Source: Moraxellaceae bacterium
GTDB lineage: Bacteria; Pseudomonadota; Gammaproteobacteria; Pseudomonadales; Moraxellaceae
Direction of reading: 5' to 3'
Assembly: GCA_030684415.1 (NCBI GenBank)
Contig: JAUXNL010000460.1
Coordinates: 1-23,629, forward strand
DNA length: 23,629 nucleotides
In this document: one piece after another, positions 7,313 to 15,576 of the stretch
How the letters are laid out: every line of letters begins with the position of its first letter
Numbering within the stretch: position 1 is the stretch's first letter
Translations under genes and position numbers: made by a program
Notes under the pieces: generated by a model
What the model was told of the DNA's origin: nothing
The model's database searches: none
Seen by the model: only the letters and a program-made list of their open reading frames with translations

Positions 7313-9559
7313 ATGTGGCAACGTCTGCAAACAAGCTTGCGCAGCATACCGGTATGGGTCGGGCTCGGTATTGTGGTGCTGATGCTGGTGCTGGATGTGC
7401 TCAGCCTGAACGAGGACAGTCGTGCCGCCCTCCGGATTTCACGGCCACTGGCCGGCATGGACACGCTGATATATGACTGGCGCTTCAAGCTGCTGACGCC
7501 AGAGCGGCGTGAAGGCGATACGCCGATTGTGATTGTCGATATCGATGAGCGTAGCCTGCAGCGCGAGGGGCGCTGGCCCTGGGGGCGTGAGAAGGTGGCG
7601 GCACTGGTCAAGGCGCTCGAAGCCCAGGGCGTCTCCCTGATCGGCTTCGACGTTGTTTTTTCCGAGCCCGAAGTCAATCCGGCAGATGCTTTGCTGGCGG
7701 GAGGAGGCCTGTCGGAAGCCACGCGCAGTGAGCTTGGCGCGCAACGTGATGCTTTCGACAATGACGCCCGTCTGGCCGAGGTAGTGCCCGCCAGCACGGT
7801 GCTGGGTTATTTCTTGCACGCAGACGGCGTGCGGGTTGGCAAGCTGCCGCAGCCGTTTTTGCAGCTTGAGCCAGAGGACACGGGCTGGCGTGTGCTGACG
7901 TTGCCGGACTATACAGGCAATCTTCCTGGTCTGATTGATCGCGCATTGTCGGCCGGCTTTGTCACGACATTGCCCGACCGTGATGGTGTGATCCGACGCT
8001 CCCCGCTGGTGTTGCGCAATGCGGATGGGCTCTATACCGCCCTATCCGTCGAGATGGCGCGCCAGCATCTCAAAAGCCCCTTCATCAACCTGAAAACCGC
8101 CCGCTGCCGTGGCAACCAGACCTGCATCGAAGGTCTGAGCGTGGGTGACCGCTATGTGCGCACGGACGAGCATGGCGCGGCGCTGGTGCCTTACAAAGGG
8201 CGTCGTGAAAGCTTCACCTATGTTTCGGCCACCCGTGTGCTGAGAGGCGAGTTGCCGTCCGGCATTCTCCAGGGCGCGGTGGTGTTGGTGGGCACATCGG
8301 CTCTCGGTTTGGCAGACTTGCGTACCATTCCGCTGGAAACCCAGTATCCAGGGGTGGAGGTACATGCCAATCTGCTGGACGCCATCATGCAGAGCGAGCC
8401 GGGCCAGTCGCAGTTTCATTTCCGCCCGGACTGGGAGCCGGGTGCCACCTTTGTGTTGCTGTTGCTGAGCGGGCTTTTGCTCGCCCTCATCCTGCCGCGG
8501 CTTGAGCCGGGCTACATGATTGTCGTGTCCGGCGCCTGGATTGCCGTGCTGCTGCTCGGCAATCTGGCCTTGTGGAAAGCCGCCCGCTTCGATCTTCCGA
8601 TGGCCGCGCTACTGCTGATGACCTTGCTGATTGCCGTTTTCAATATCACCTTCGGCTTCTTGCGGGCCAATAACCAGAAGCGGGAAATCAAGGCCATGTT
8701 CGGCCAGTATGTGCCGCCTGCGCATGTGGAAGAGATGCTGTCACGTCCGGATGCAATTTCACTGGATGGTGAAAGCCGTGAGATGACTGTGCTGTTTTCG
8801 GATATCCGCAGCTTTACCTCCATGTCCGAGGGCTTGAGCGCGCAGGAACTGAAGAAGTTGCTGAACAGCTATTTCACCCCGATCACACAAATCATTTTTG
8901 ACCATAACGGCACCATCGACAAATACGTCGGCGACATGGTGATGGCGTTCTGGAATGCGCCGTTGACTGACACGCGCCATGCACACAATGCGATTGTGGC
9001 GGCACTGGCCATGCAAAAACGTGTGGAAGAAATGCATGCAGAATTTGCGGCAGTGGGCTGGCCTGCGGTCAATATCGGCATTGGTATCAATACCGGCTTG
9101 ATGAATGTGGGCGACATGGGATCAGAGTTCCGTCGCGCCTATACCGTGCTGGGGGATGCGGTCAATCTGGGCTCCCGTCTCGAGAGTGTGACCAAGTTTT
9201 ATGGTGCCAAAATCCTGGTCGGCGAAACGACCTATGCGCAGGCGCCAGAATTTCTGTATCGGCGTGTGGACCGGATTATCGTCAAGGGAAAAAGCGAGCC
9301 CATTTCAGTTTATGAGCCGGTGTGCCTGCTGAGTGAAGCCAGTGAGTCGCGCCGCAGTCGCGTCAATCGTTACAACGAAGCCATTGGCTATTATTTTGCG
9401 CAGCAGTGGGATGCGGCCGAGGAGATTCTGCGGGAGTTGTTGGCGGCGGAGCCGGGGCGTCAGTTGTATATTCTTTATATCGAGCGCATCGAAGAGTTGC
9501 GCCGACATCCCGATCTCACCATGAGCTGGTCGGGTGTGTACGAGCACAAAAACAAATAA
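7313..9559 (+). CDS. Membrane adenylate cyclase with CHASE2 sensor
   Basis: A 748-aa class III nucleotide cyclase. ATG 7313 has AGGGAGA just upstream, so I reject the earlier in-frame ATG at 7244. One transmembrane helix (about 13-32) leads into a periplasmic CHASE2 domain (about 40-345), with IVIVDIDERSLQREGRWPW and LIGFDVVF typical of it. Three helices follow (about 378-395, 401-421, 429-447), then the catalytic domain. Metal-binding Asp497 (FSDIRSFT) and Asp541 (YVGDMVMAF) are present. Lys537 and Asp615 are the adenine-selecting pair, and Asn618 and Arg622 the transition-state pair, so the product should be cAMP. The set of key residues is complete, which suggests an active enzyme. A tail of about 80 residues follows the catalytic domain. 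It is divergent from the hybrid kinase, and the two may share control. Confidence 0.93.
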   Translation: MWQRLQTSLRSIPVWVGLGIVVLMLVLDVLSLNEDSRAALRISRPLAGMDTLIYDWRFKLLTPERREGDTPIVIVDIDERSLQREGRWPWGREKVAALVKALEAQGVSLIGFDVVFSEPEVNPADALLAGGGLSEATRSELGAQRDAFDNDARLAEVVPASTVLGYFLHADGVRVGKLPQPFLQLEPEDTGWRVLTLPDYTGNLPGLIDRALSAGFVTTLPDRDGVIRRSPLVLRNADGLYTALSVEMARQHLKSPFINLKTARCRGNQTCIEGLSVGDRYVRTDEHGAALVPYKGRRESFTYVSATRVLRGELPSGILQGAVVLVGTSALGLADLRTIPLETQYPGVEVHANLLDAIMQSEPGQSQFHFRPDWEPGATFVLLLLSGLLLALILPRLEPGYMIVVSGAWIAVLLLGNLALWKAARFDLPMAALLLMTLLIAVFNITFGFLRANNQKREIKAMFGQYVPPAHVEEMLSRPDAISLDGESREMTVLFSDIRSFTSMSEGLSAQELKKLLNSYFTPITQIIFDHNGTIDKYVGDMVMAFWNAPLTDTRHAHNAIVAALAMQKRVEEMHAEFAAVGWPAVNIGIGINTGLMNVGDMGSEFRRAYTVLGDAVNLGSRLESVTKFYGAKILVGETTYAQAPEFLYRRVDRIIVKGKSEPISVYEPVCLLSEASESRRSRVNRYNEAIGYYFAQQWDAAEEILRELLAAEPGRQLYILYIERIEELRRHPDLTMSWSGVYEHKNK

Positions 9560-9611
9560 GCTTTTTTGGGCGTGCGAAGTGCTTGCGGTGGCCGTCTGGC
9601 AGCGGCGTCAA

Positions 9612-10622
9612 CTAGTGTCCGGTATTGTCCGGCTCGGTGGCGGCGAGCTTGCCGATCCGGTGCTGACGAACTTCGTTGGGGGTTTTGCCGGCCCATTCAC
9701 GGAATGCCCGGGTAAACGTGGCCTGATCGCTGTAGCCGACCAGATCGGCAATCCGCTCGATGCTGATGCGCGTGGTGGTCAGGTAGCGCATGGCAACCTG
9801 CATGCGCACATCGGTGCGTATCTTGTTGAAGCTCATGCCAAGGTCAGACAAGCGCCGGCGCAGTGTGCGCACACTCATGCCCAACTCAGAGGCCACGTCG
9901 TCGGCGCTCATGTTGTCGCGCAAGTTCTCTAACAGCAGGCCACGCATGCGCAAGATGAAGCCGTGCTCCTCCAGACGTGTGTCCGTTGTTTCGGCAGGCA
10001 TGGGGGCGGCAGCGGCGGCGTCCTGGCGGGGCTCGCTGCTGTAGTAGCAAATCTCGTTAAAAACATCGTTATGCGTGATGTTCGGCGTGAGCATGGTTTG
10101 TAGCGGTTTGAGCTCGCGGAACAGGTCGCGCCGGCACGAGATGGTGATGTTTTTGGTCACCATCGAGCCCAAGGCATACAGGCTGCCCAGAAAGGTCTGG
10201 ATCATGAAGGGTTCGATGTCGCGGATGCGCTCGTCGCAACTGATTCGCAGACTGAAGTACTCCGTGGTGGTCTGGACTTCGATCCGCACGAGAGGAAAGC
10301 GTACTTGCAGGTAGGCGCCGATATTGGTCAGCAGTTCGCGGAAGTCGCCTTCCCAGAAAAACACATAGCCGAGCAAGCCATGTGTGAGCAGATCCAGGCC
10401 TTTGCCGAAGCGCACGCCAGGGTAGGCGCTGGGGCTGAGGCCCATGAACTTGGTAATGACGAGGCGAGCCTGACGTGGCGTGAGCATGGTGTCCGGACGC
10501 GACAACACATGCGGGCTGATGCCGCACTCACGCAGTATTTGCTCGGTATCGATATGGTCTTCCCGCATCAATTCCACCAATTTGTGGAAATAGATAACCG
10601 GGATGAAGGGAAGGTCATCCAT
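9612..10622 (-). CDS. AraC-family regulator, probable controller of the GH3/RND operon
   Basis: A 336-aa transcription factor. The N-terminal 200 residues match the 'arabinose-binding-like' ligand domain of long AraC proteins (FHKLVELMREDHIDTEQILRECGI, then LTPRQARLVITKFM). After a poorly conserved Ala/Pro linker comes the double helix-turn-helix: MSADDVASELGMSVRTLRRRLSDLGMSF and then ISIERIADLVGYSDQATFTRAFREWAGKTPNEVR, with the usual AraC signature in the second. The ribosome site of ATG 10622 is weak. It is read away from the six-gene operon across a 200-bp gap, the usual layout for a local AraC activator. The ligand may be the operon's substrate or product; that is inference. Its 3' end faces the cyclase gene 52 bp away without an obvious terminator. 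Confidence 0.92.
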   Translation of the reverse strand: MDDLPFIPVIYFHKLVELMREDHIDTEQILRECGISPHVLSRPDTMLTPRQARLVITKFMGLSPSAYPGVRFGKGLDLLTHGLLGYVFFWEGDFRELLTNIGAYLQVRFPLVRIEVQTTTEYFSLRISCDERIRDIEPFMIQTFLGSLYALGSMVTKNITISCRRDLFRELKPLQTMLTPNITHNDVFNEICYYSSEPRQDAAAAAPMPAETTDTRLEEHGFILRMRGLLLENLRDNMSADDVASELGMSVRTLRRRLSDLGMSFNKIRTDVRMQVAMRYLTTTRISIERIADLVGYSDQATFTRAFREWAGKTPNEVRQHRIGKLAATEPDNTGH

Positions 10623-10658
10623 GTTGGGTCTTATTGTTCTTTGTGCCGGATGGGACAG

Positions 10659-10688
10659 AGTCTAGGTTGATGGGGGATGAAGTCGCAA
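10659..10688 (-). promoter_or_regulatory. Possible promoter of the AraC gene
   Basis: On the minus strand a TTGCGA box (10688-10683) and a TAGACT box (10664-10659) are 18 nt apart, each 4 of 6 to the sigma70 consensus. They lie 36 nt before the start codon. It is a weak match seen by eye. Confidence 0.3.
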
Positions 10689-10718
10689 TATGTGGCGATG
10701 AGCGGCACTCACTGACCG

Positions 10719-10747
10719 TTGACTTGGCCGGTCATGCACATGATATG
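10719..10747 (+). promoter_or_regulatory. Possible promoter of the GH3/RND operon
   Basis: TTGACT (10719-10724) is 5 of 6 to the -35 consensus. At 17 nt spacing stands GATATG, a poor -10 box, as expected for a promoter that needs an activator. It is 75 nt before the first start codon. Confidence 0.3.
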
Positions 10748-10775
10748 TCCGGAATGCGGCGTGACAGTGCATGAC
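10731..10775. promoter_or_regulatory. Inverted repeat, possible regulator-binding site
   Basis: GTCATGCAC (10731-10739) and its exact complement GTGCATGAC (10767-10775) lie in the divergent gap with centres 36 bp apart. The left half overlaps the proposed promoter spacer, so occupancy could block or bend it. A second short repeat, TGACCG/CGGTCA (10713-10718, 10729-10734), overlaps the left side. Confidence 0.35.
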
Positions 10776-10822
10776 GCGCTTCCAATAATGGCCACCTCCC
10801 ATACCACGCTAGGGAACGCGCC

Positions 10823-11632
10823 ATGAAAAACAACAAAAACAGCGCTGCACTCACTGCCACCTACGTTCGCGTTGGTCACATCGATGTGCATGCCATCCGC
10901 CAGATGTACCAGGTTTTCGCCCAGTACTACGAAAACACCTCCTGGGACATTTTTCTCAGTGATCTCAGCAAGAAAACCGGTGCCTTCATCATGCGCAATG
11001 CCGCAGGACGGGTGGTCGGTTTTTCCACGGTCATGACCTGTGATGTCAACATGAACGGCCGGCAGATACACGGCGTGTTCAGTGGTGACACCATCATTGA
11101 GCGCGCTTATTGGGGCTCGCGTGCGCTGCAAATGGAGTTTTTCAAATTCCTCATTGCCGAAAAGACACGTCATCCGCTCAAGCCGATTTACTGGTTCCTG
11201 ATCTCCAAGGGGTTCAAGACCTATCTGCTGTTGGCCAATAACCTGTTTACGTTTTATCCCCGTCATGACGGTCAGGATGAGCATCTGGGCGACATCGTCG
11301 ATGCTTATTGCGAGCAGATGTTCCCGGCCTATTACAACCGCGATCGCCGTATCCTTGATTTTGGTCACGATTACCAGCCGCTGCGCGGTGACGTGGCCGA
11401 CATTACGGATCGCATGGTCGAAGAAAATGACGCCATCCGCTTTTTCCAGGAGCGGAATCCGGAGTGGCGTCGGGGCACCGAGCTGCCCTGCGTTGGCGAG
11501 ATCAAGTGGATTGATCTGGTCAAATTCACGGCGCGTTATGCCTCCAAGCCGGTCAGCAAAGGGTTGCAAGATGCCCGTCGCCAGCCCGAGCCGGCCAATG
11601 TGGTAGTCAAGCTGCGTTCGACTGGCAGTTGA
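10823..11632 (+). CDS. GNAT-like protein of unknown function, first gene of the operon
   Basis: A 269-aa soluble protein with a fair ribosome site (AGGGAA, 7 nt before ATG). I do not recognise a named family. Residues about 12-145 follow the acetyltransferase (GNAT) layout: an early helix (IRQMYQVFAQYYE), a strand pair (GAFIMRNAAGRVVGFSTVMTC), then GVFSGDTIIERAYWGSRALQMEFFKFL, where the acetyl-CoA loop would be expected. The classic Q/RxxGxG/A loop is not obvious, so cofactor binding is uncertain. The remaining 120 residues have no motif I can name. It lies 10 nt before the GH3 gene and is almost certainly cotranscribed with it. It could be an N-acyltransferase of the pathway, or a catalytically dead relative. 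Confidence 0.72.
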   Translation: MKNNKNSAALTATYVRVGHIDVHAIRQMYQVFAQYYENTSWDIFLSDLSKKTGAFIMRNAAGRVVGFSTVMTCDVNMNGRQIHGVFSGDTIIERAYWGSRALQMEFFKFLIAEKTRHPLKPIYWFLISKGFKTYLLLANNLFTFYPRHDGQDEHLGDIVDAYCEQMFPAYYNRDRRILDFGHDYQPLRGDVADITDRMVEENDAIRFFQERNPEWRRGTELPCVGEIKWIDLVKFTARYASKPVSKGLQDARRQPEPANVVVKLRSTGS

Positions 11633-11642
11633 GTGCCGCGCC

Positions 11643-13280
11643 ATGCTTACCTCCCTCACGCACCGGGCCTTGCGCCTGGCTTGCTGGCGTGCCGACCGGG
11701 TTTTCCGTGCGCAACGCGATGACATCGAGCGCGTACAGCGGCACAAACTCTCCCAACTGCTGGCGCAATCCGCTCCGCAGTCCGGTCTTCTTCCGGGCGC
11801 CAGTTGGGAAGACTTTCGCGACAGCTTGCCGCTGACGCGTTACGCCGATTGGCAGACGCGTATTGCGGCGCAGCGCGAAGGGCGCGATGCCCTCAGCCGC
11901 AGTCCCTTGGTGCGCTACCAGCCCACCAGTGGCTCCTCCGAAAAGCTCAAGCTCATTCCCTATACCCGCTCCTTTCTCGGGGAGCTGGACGCGGCGATTG
12001 CGCCTTGGGTCGCCAGTCTTTACCGCCAGCATCCCGGCCTTGCCGGTGGGGTTCACTACTGGTCTGTTTCGTGGCTGCCAGAAAGCCAACGCCAGTTGCT
12101 GGATGGCAACTTCAATGATGACAGCGAGCTGCTGGGCGGCATCAAGCGTCTACTGGCTGCGCGTTCGCAGGCAGTGCCGGCAGGCGTCGCCTTTGCAGGC
12201 CGCGCCGACGATGCCATGTTCGCCACACTTGCCTGCCTGATTGCACAGCCCGAGTTGCGGCTGCTCTCGGTCTGGAGCCCGACATTTGCGTTACAGATGC
12301 TGGAGGCGATTGCGCGTTGGGGCGTGGAGCTGGTCGAGGTACTGCGGACCGGGCACTGGGGTTCACGCGCCGCCTCGTTGGTGACCATGACCGCGCCGCA
12401 TGCGCCACAACGTGCCGCCGTATTGGCATCAGCACTAGCGGCGCCGGCGATGGAGATGGGCCAGCGTCTCTGGCCACGGCTGGCGCTGGTGTCTGCCTGG
12501 GATACCGCCGATGCCGCCCCTTGGGCTGCACAGCTCCGCCTGGCATTTCCCCAGGCTGGTTTTGAAGGCAAGGGTCTCTGGGCGACCGAAGGGGTGGTGA
12601 CGATTCCTTATGAAGGCCTGTATCCGCTCGCCTATCACAGCCATGTTTACGAGTTCGAGCGCATCGACACCGGCGAAGTGCTGGCACCGTGGGAACTGCG
12701 TGAAGGCGATGAAGTCAGCCCGGTATTGAGTGCCGGCAATGGCTTGCTGCGCTATCGCCTGGATGACCGACTGGCGGTGACGGGTTTGTGGGGCAAAGTG
12801 CCGTGCTTCCAGTTTCTGGGTCGGCGTTTCGGCGTTGATCTGGTGGGCGAAAAAATGTCACCTGAAGCCGCACGACAAGTGTTGGCGGAAACGGCGCTTG
12901 CGTTTGATCTTGAGCCCGTCAGCCTGCTGGCGGTGGATGCGGCCGGCCATGGCCGTTCGCGTTATGTGGCCCTGTTTGGCCGGAGCTCCGCGCAGGGTGG
13001 GCAAGCACCCGATCGCGAAGCGATTGCAGCCGCGGTTGAACGCGGTCTGCGCCGGCATTTTCATTACGACCTTGCGCGCGATCTGCATCAATTGGAGCCG
13101 ACGGCGGTAGTCCTCGTGGACGATGGTTGGGAGGCCTATCAGCGCATTGCGGTCGCAGGCGGCATGATTGCCGGCAACATCAAGCCGGAGCCCGTGCGGC
13201 GCATTCCGCTCACGTCGCTACATGCGGCATTGCCGGAAGCCACCGGATTTTTTCTCGCCGGCGCAAGGGCTTCGTCATGA
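11643..13280 (+). CDS. GH3-family acyl-acid amido synthetase
   Basis: A 545-aa member of the GH3 branch of adenylate-forming enzymes, known in plants (JAR1 and auxin-conjugating enzymes) and scattered bacteria. They activate a carboxylic acid with ATP and join it to an amine, usually of an amino acid. The three nucleotide-binding motifs are visible: YQPTSGSSEKLKLIPYT (92-108), LWATEGVVTIPY (312-323) and LRYRLDDRLAVTG (369-381), followed by GEKMSPE (402-408) and a C-terminal Lys514 in GNIKPEPV that suits the mobile lid. Length is normal. The ribosome site is weak and the gene starts 10 nt after its neighbour, so translation may be coupled. The acid and amine cannot be read from sequence. Grouping with acyltransferases and an RND pump suggests secondary metabolism. 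Confidence 0.88.
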   Translation: MLTSLTHRALRLACWRADRVFRAQRDDIERVQRHKLSQLLAQSAPQSGLLPGASWEDFRDSLPLTRYADWQTRIAAQREGRDALSRSPLVRYQPTSGSSEKLKLIPYTRSFLGELDAAIAPWVASLYRQHPGLAGGVHYWSVSWLPESQRQLLDGNFNDDSELLGGIKRLLAARSQAVPAGVAFAGRADDAMFATLACLIAQPELRLLSVWSPTFALQMLEAIARWGVELVEVLRTGHWGSRAASLVTMTAPHAPQRAAVLASALAAPAMEMGQRLWPRLALVSAWDTADAAPWAAQLRLAFPQAGFEGKGLWATEGVVTIPYEGLYPLAYHSHVYEFERIDTGEVLAPWELREGDEVSPVLSAGNGLLRYRLDDRLAVTGLWGKVPCFQFLGRRFGVDLVGEKMSPEAARQVLAETALAFDLEPVSLLAVDAAGHGRSRYVALFGRSSAQGGQAPDREAIAAAVERGLRRHFHYDLARDLHQLEPTAVVLVDDGWEAYQRIAVAGGMIAGNIKPEPVRRIPLTSLHAALPEATGFFLAGARASS

Positions 13281-14407
13281 GTACCTTTGCCGTGCGCGCG
13301 GCAAACGCTGCTGACAATGCCGGCCTGCTTCGGCTGCTCGGTGTGCCCCAGCCCTCGAAAGGGGTGCAACTGGCGTTTGAGCGTGCCCCGGACTACTTCC
13401 ACTCGGCTGGCGTCATGCACGAAGACCTCGATGTGCTAGTGGCCGAACGTGAAAGTGATGGCGCGATTGTCGGCATGGGCAGCATGGGCTGGCGCGACCT
13501 GTATGTGAATGGCGAGCGCCAGCGTGTGCGCTATGCCGCTGACTTGCGGGTAGCAGAAGAATGTCAGGGTACGCGCCTGATTCTGTACATGAACCGTGGC
13601 GTGCGTGAGCGCATCGGTGATGTTGGCTGGTATCAGTCTGTCATCCTCGAAGAAAACGAACGCTCAAGGCAGACGCTTGAAGGTTCGCGCGCGGGGTTGC
13701 CGGTTTATCGCCCGCATGTCGGCATTGAAACCTGGACAATGACGGGCCGTCGTCACCGCGCTACTGGCACATCTGCTCTTGCGACCCGGACGGCAACAGC
13801 GGCAGATATTCCCGCCATGAATGCGTTTGTGCAGTCACTCGCTGCGCATTACCAGTTTTTACCCGCCTATGATTTTTCGGCGCTTGCGTTGTCGACAGTT
13901 GCTGCGTCGGAGCAGGCTAGCGCGAACCCGTATTACAAGGGCCTGACGCTGGATGATTTTTTGCTGGTGAGCGATGCAAACGGTCTGCGTGGTCTGGTCG
14001 GGCTCTGGAACCAGAAAGCGTTCAAGCAAACACGCATTGTGGGTTATCACCCGCTGCTGGCGTTTGCCCGACCGCTTTACAACGTGTGGGCCCGTCTGTT
14101 CGGTGGACTCATTCTGCCGCCGCAAGGCGGCGTGCTGGATTACCAGGTGTTGCATTCCCCGCTGACGCGCCCGGATGACCGTGAAGCATTTGACGCCCTT
14201 CTCGATGCGGCCTGGGACAGTCCGCGCCGGCGCGATGGGGCGGCGCTGGTACTGACGCTCTCTGATCCTGATCCGCGTTGTGCGGCAATGGCGCGCTTTC
14301 GTGCGCTGTCGCTGCGGGGTCGCCATTATCTCGTCGCCTTCAATGAGGCGGCCCATCCTGTTCTTGAACCTGAGCGTATTCCTTATTTCGAATGCGGGAG
14401 GCTGTAA
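13277..14407 (+). CDS. Two-part GNAT-like acyltransferase
   Basis: A 376-aa soluble protein. ATG 13277 overlaps the GH3 stop in an ATGA junction with AAGGG upstream, so the in-frame start at 13127, inside GH3, is rejected. The first half (about 4-150) looks like a GNAT domain: VRAANAADNAGLLRLL helix, VLVAERESDGAIVGMGSMG strands, and VRYAADLRVAEECQGTRLILYMNRG in the acetyl-CoA-binding region. The second half (from about 167, TRTATAADIPAMNAFVQSLA) begins like another GNAT copy but its cofactor loop is not clear. Such double GNAT proteins often keep only one active site. It probably modifies an amine or hydroxyl of the operon's metabolite or precursor, which is inference. It shares one base with the next gene. 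Confidence 0.8.
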   Translation: MSTFAVRAANAADNAGLLRLLGVPQPSKGVQLAFERAPDYFHSAGVMHEDLDVLVAERESDGAIVGMGSMGWRDLYVNGERQRVRYAADLRVAEECQGTRLILYMNRGVRERIGDVGWYQSVILEENERSRQTLEGSRAGLPVYRPHVGIETWTMTGRRHRATGTSALATRTATAADIPAMNAFVQSLAAHYQFLPAYDFSALALSTVAASEQASANPYYKGLTLDDFLLVSDANGLRGLVGLWNQKAFKQTRIVGYHPLLAFARPLYNVWARLFGGLILPPQGGVLDYQVLHSPLTRPDDREAFDALLDAAWDSPRRRDGAALVLTLSDPDPRCAAMARFRALSLRGRHYLVAFNEAAHPVLEPERIPYFECGRL

Positions 14408-15573
14408 TGAAGTCGGTCCAGTTCATGCGAAAGCTGATTGTCACCCACCGTTTGGGATCGCTGATGGTCGGCGTTTTTGGGGTGCTGGTGCTCACTGTGC
14501 TCTTGTGGCCCCGTCACTCGGTCAGCTCGATGCCGCGCGCCCAGCGCAGCATCGAGTTGATGGCACAGGACGTGGCAACCGTGACGCAGTCACGCCTGGA
14601 GTCAGAAGTGGCGTTTAGCGGTACGTTGGCTCCCGTGCGGCAGATGCTGCTGAATGCCCGCATTGCGGGCGAAGTGGTGGATGTGCCGGTACGGGAGGGC
14701 GAGTCGGTTGCCGCTGGTGCCCTGCTGCTGCGCCAGGACAACCGTGAAATGCGCGCGCGCCTCGCGCAGGCGGAGGCATCGGCGCAGTCCATTCGTGCCG
14801 AGCTGCAAACAGCGCAGGAGCAGGCGAAGAATTTCCGTCAGCTGAACATGAAAAACTATTTCTCGCGCAGTGATCTCGACAAGGCAGAAACGCAGGCCAT
14901 GGTGCTGTCGTCCCAGCTCAAGGCTCAGGAAGAGACCGTGGTCATGGCGCGCAAGTCCCTGGCCGATGCCGAGCTGCATGCGCCATTTGCCGGCATTGTC
15001 GCTGAGCGCATGATTGAGCCGGGGCAGATGGTCATGCCCAATACCCCACTTTTGCGGGTAGTGGATTTGCGTGAGCTGGAGCTCGCTATCCAACTGCCTT
15101 CTTCGGAAATTTCCCGTGTGCACCAGGGCCAGAAAATAGTGTTCCGTGTCGACGCTTTTGGCGACGAAGCCTTTACCGCCAAAATCGTGCGTCTCAATCC
15201 CATGGCCAAGGCCAGCAACCGCAAAATTACCGTCTATGCCACGGTCGCCAATACGGACCTGCGTTTGCGGGGCGGCCTGTTTGCGCGGGGTGTGCTCGAA
15301 GACTCCGCTGCGCCCTCCGGGCTTGCGATTCCGCTGGCCGCTGTACAAACCCATGAAGGGGTTGCCGGCGTGATGGTGATTCGCCAGGAACGTCTGGTCT
15401 GGCAGCCGGTAACGCTAGGGCAGCAAGATGAACGCAGTGGCCGCGTGCTGGTCGTGGACGGGCTGACAGCGGGAGAGGTGATTGTCGCCACGCGCTTGTC
15501 GCCACGCCGCGCCGGTTCGCCGGTGCGCATCGCGCCGGTTGCCGGGGTGTCTGCCAGCAGCACAGGAGCGTAA
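14407..15573 (+). CDS. RND efflux periplasmic adaptor (membrane fusion protein)
   Basis: A 388-aa adaptor that links an inner-membrane RND pump to an outer-membrane channel. ATG 14407 overlaps the upstream TAA by one base and has GGGAGG 5 nt before it; an ATG at 14392 is less well placed. An N-terminal membrane helix (about 17-34) anchors it, with no lipobox Cys. Next come the first half of the lipoyl domain (ARIAGEVVDVPVREGESVAAG), an alpha-hairpin coiled coil (about 115-180, rich in Ala, Gln and Glu) and the second lipoyl half (LHAPFAGIVAERMIEPGQMV). A beta-barrel part and a membrane-proximal domain complete it. It pairs with the pump gene 3 nt downstream. Confidence 0.93.
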   Translation: MKSVQFMRKLIVTHRLGSLMVGVFGVLVLTVLLWPRHSVSSMPRAQRSIELMAQDVATVTQSRLESEVAFSGTLAPVRQMLLNARIAGEVVDVPVREGESVAAGALLLRQDNREMRARLAQAEASAQSIRAELQTAQEQAKNFRQLNMKNYFSRSDLDKAETQAMVLSSQLKAQEETVVMARKSLADAELHAPFAGIVAERMIEPGQMVMPNTPLLRVVDLRELELAIQLPSSEISRVHQGQKIVFRVDAFGDEAFTAKIVRLNPMAKASNRKITVYATVANTDLRLRGGLFARGVLEDSAAPSGLAIPLAAVQTHEGVAGVMVIRQERLVWQPVTLGQQDERSGRVLVVDGLTAGEVIVATRLSPRRAGSPVRIAPVAGVSASSTGA

Positions 15574-15576
15574 GCC

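Noticed and set aside
9560..9611. Possible terminator between the cyclase and AraC genes (GCTTTTTTGGG)
   Set aside because: A T run is present but no stable GC-rich stem precedes it on either strand.
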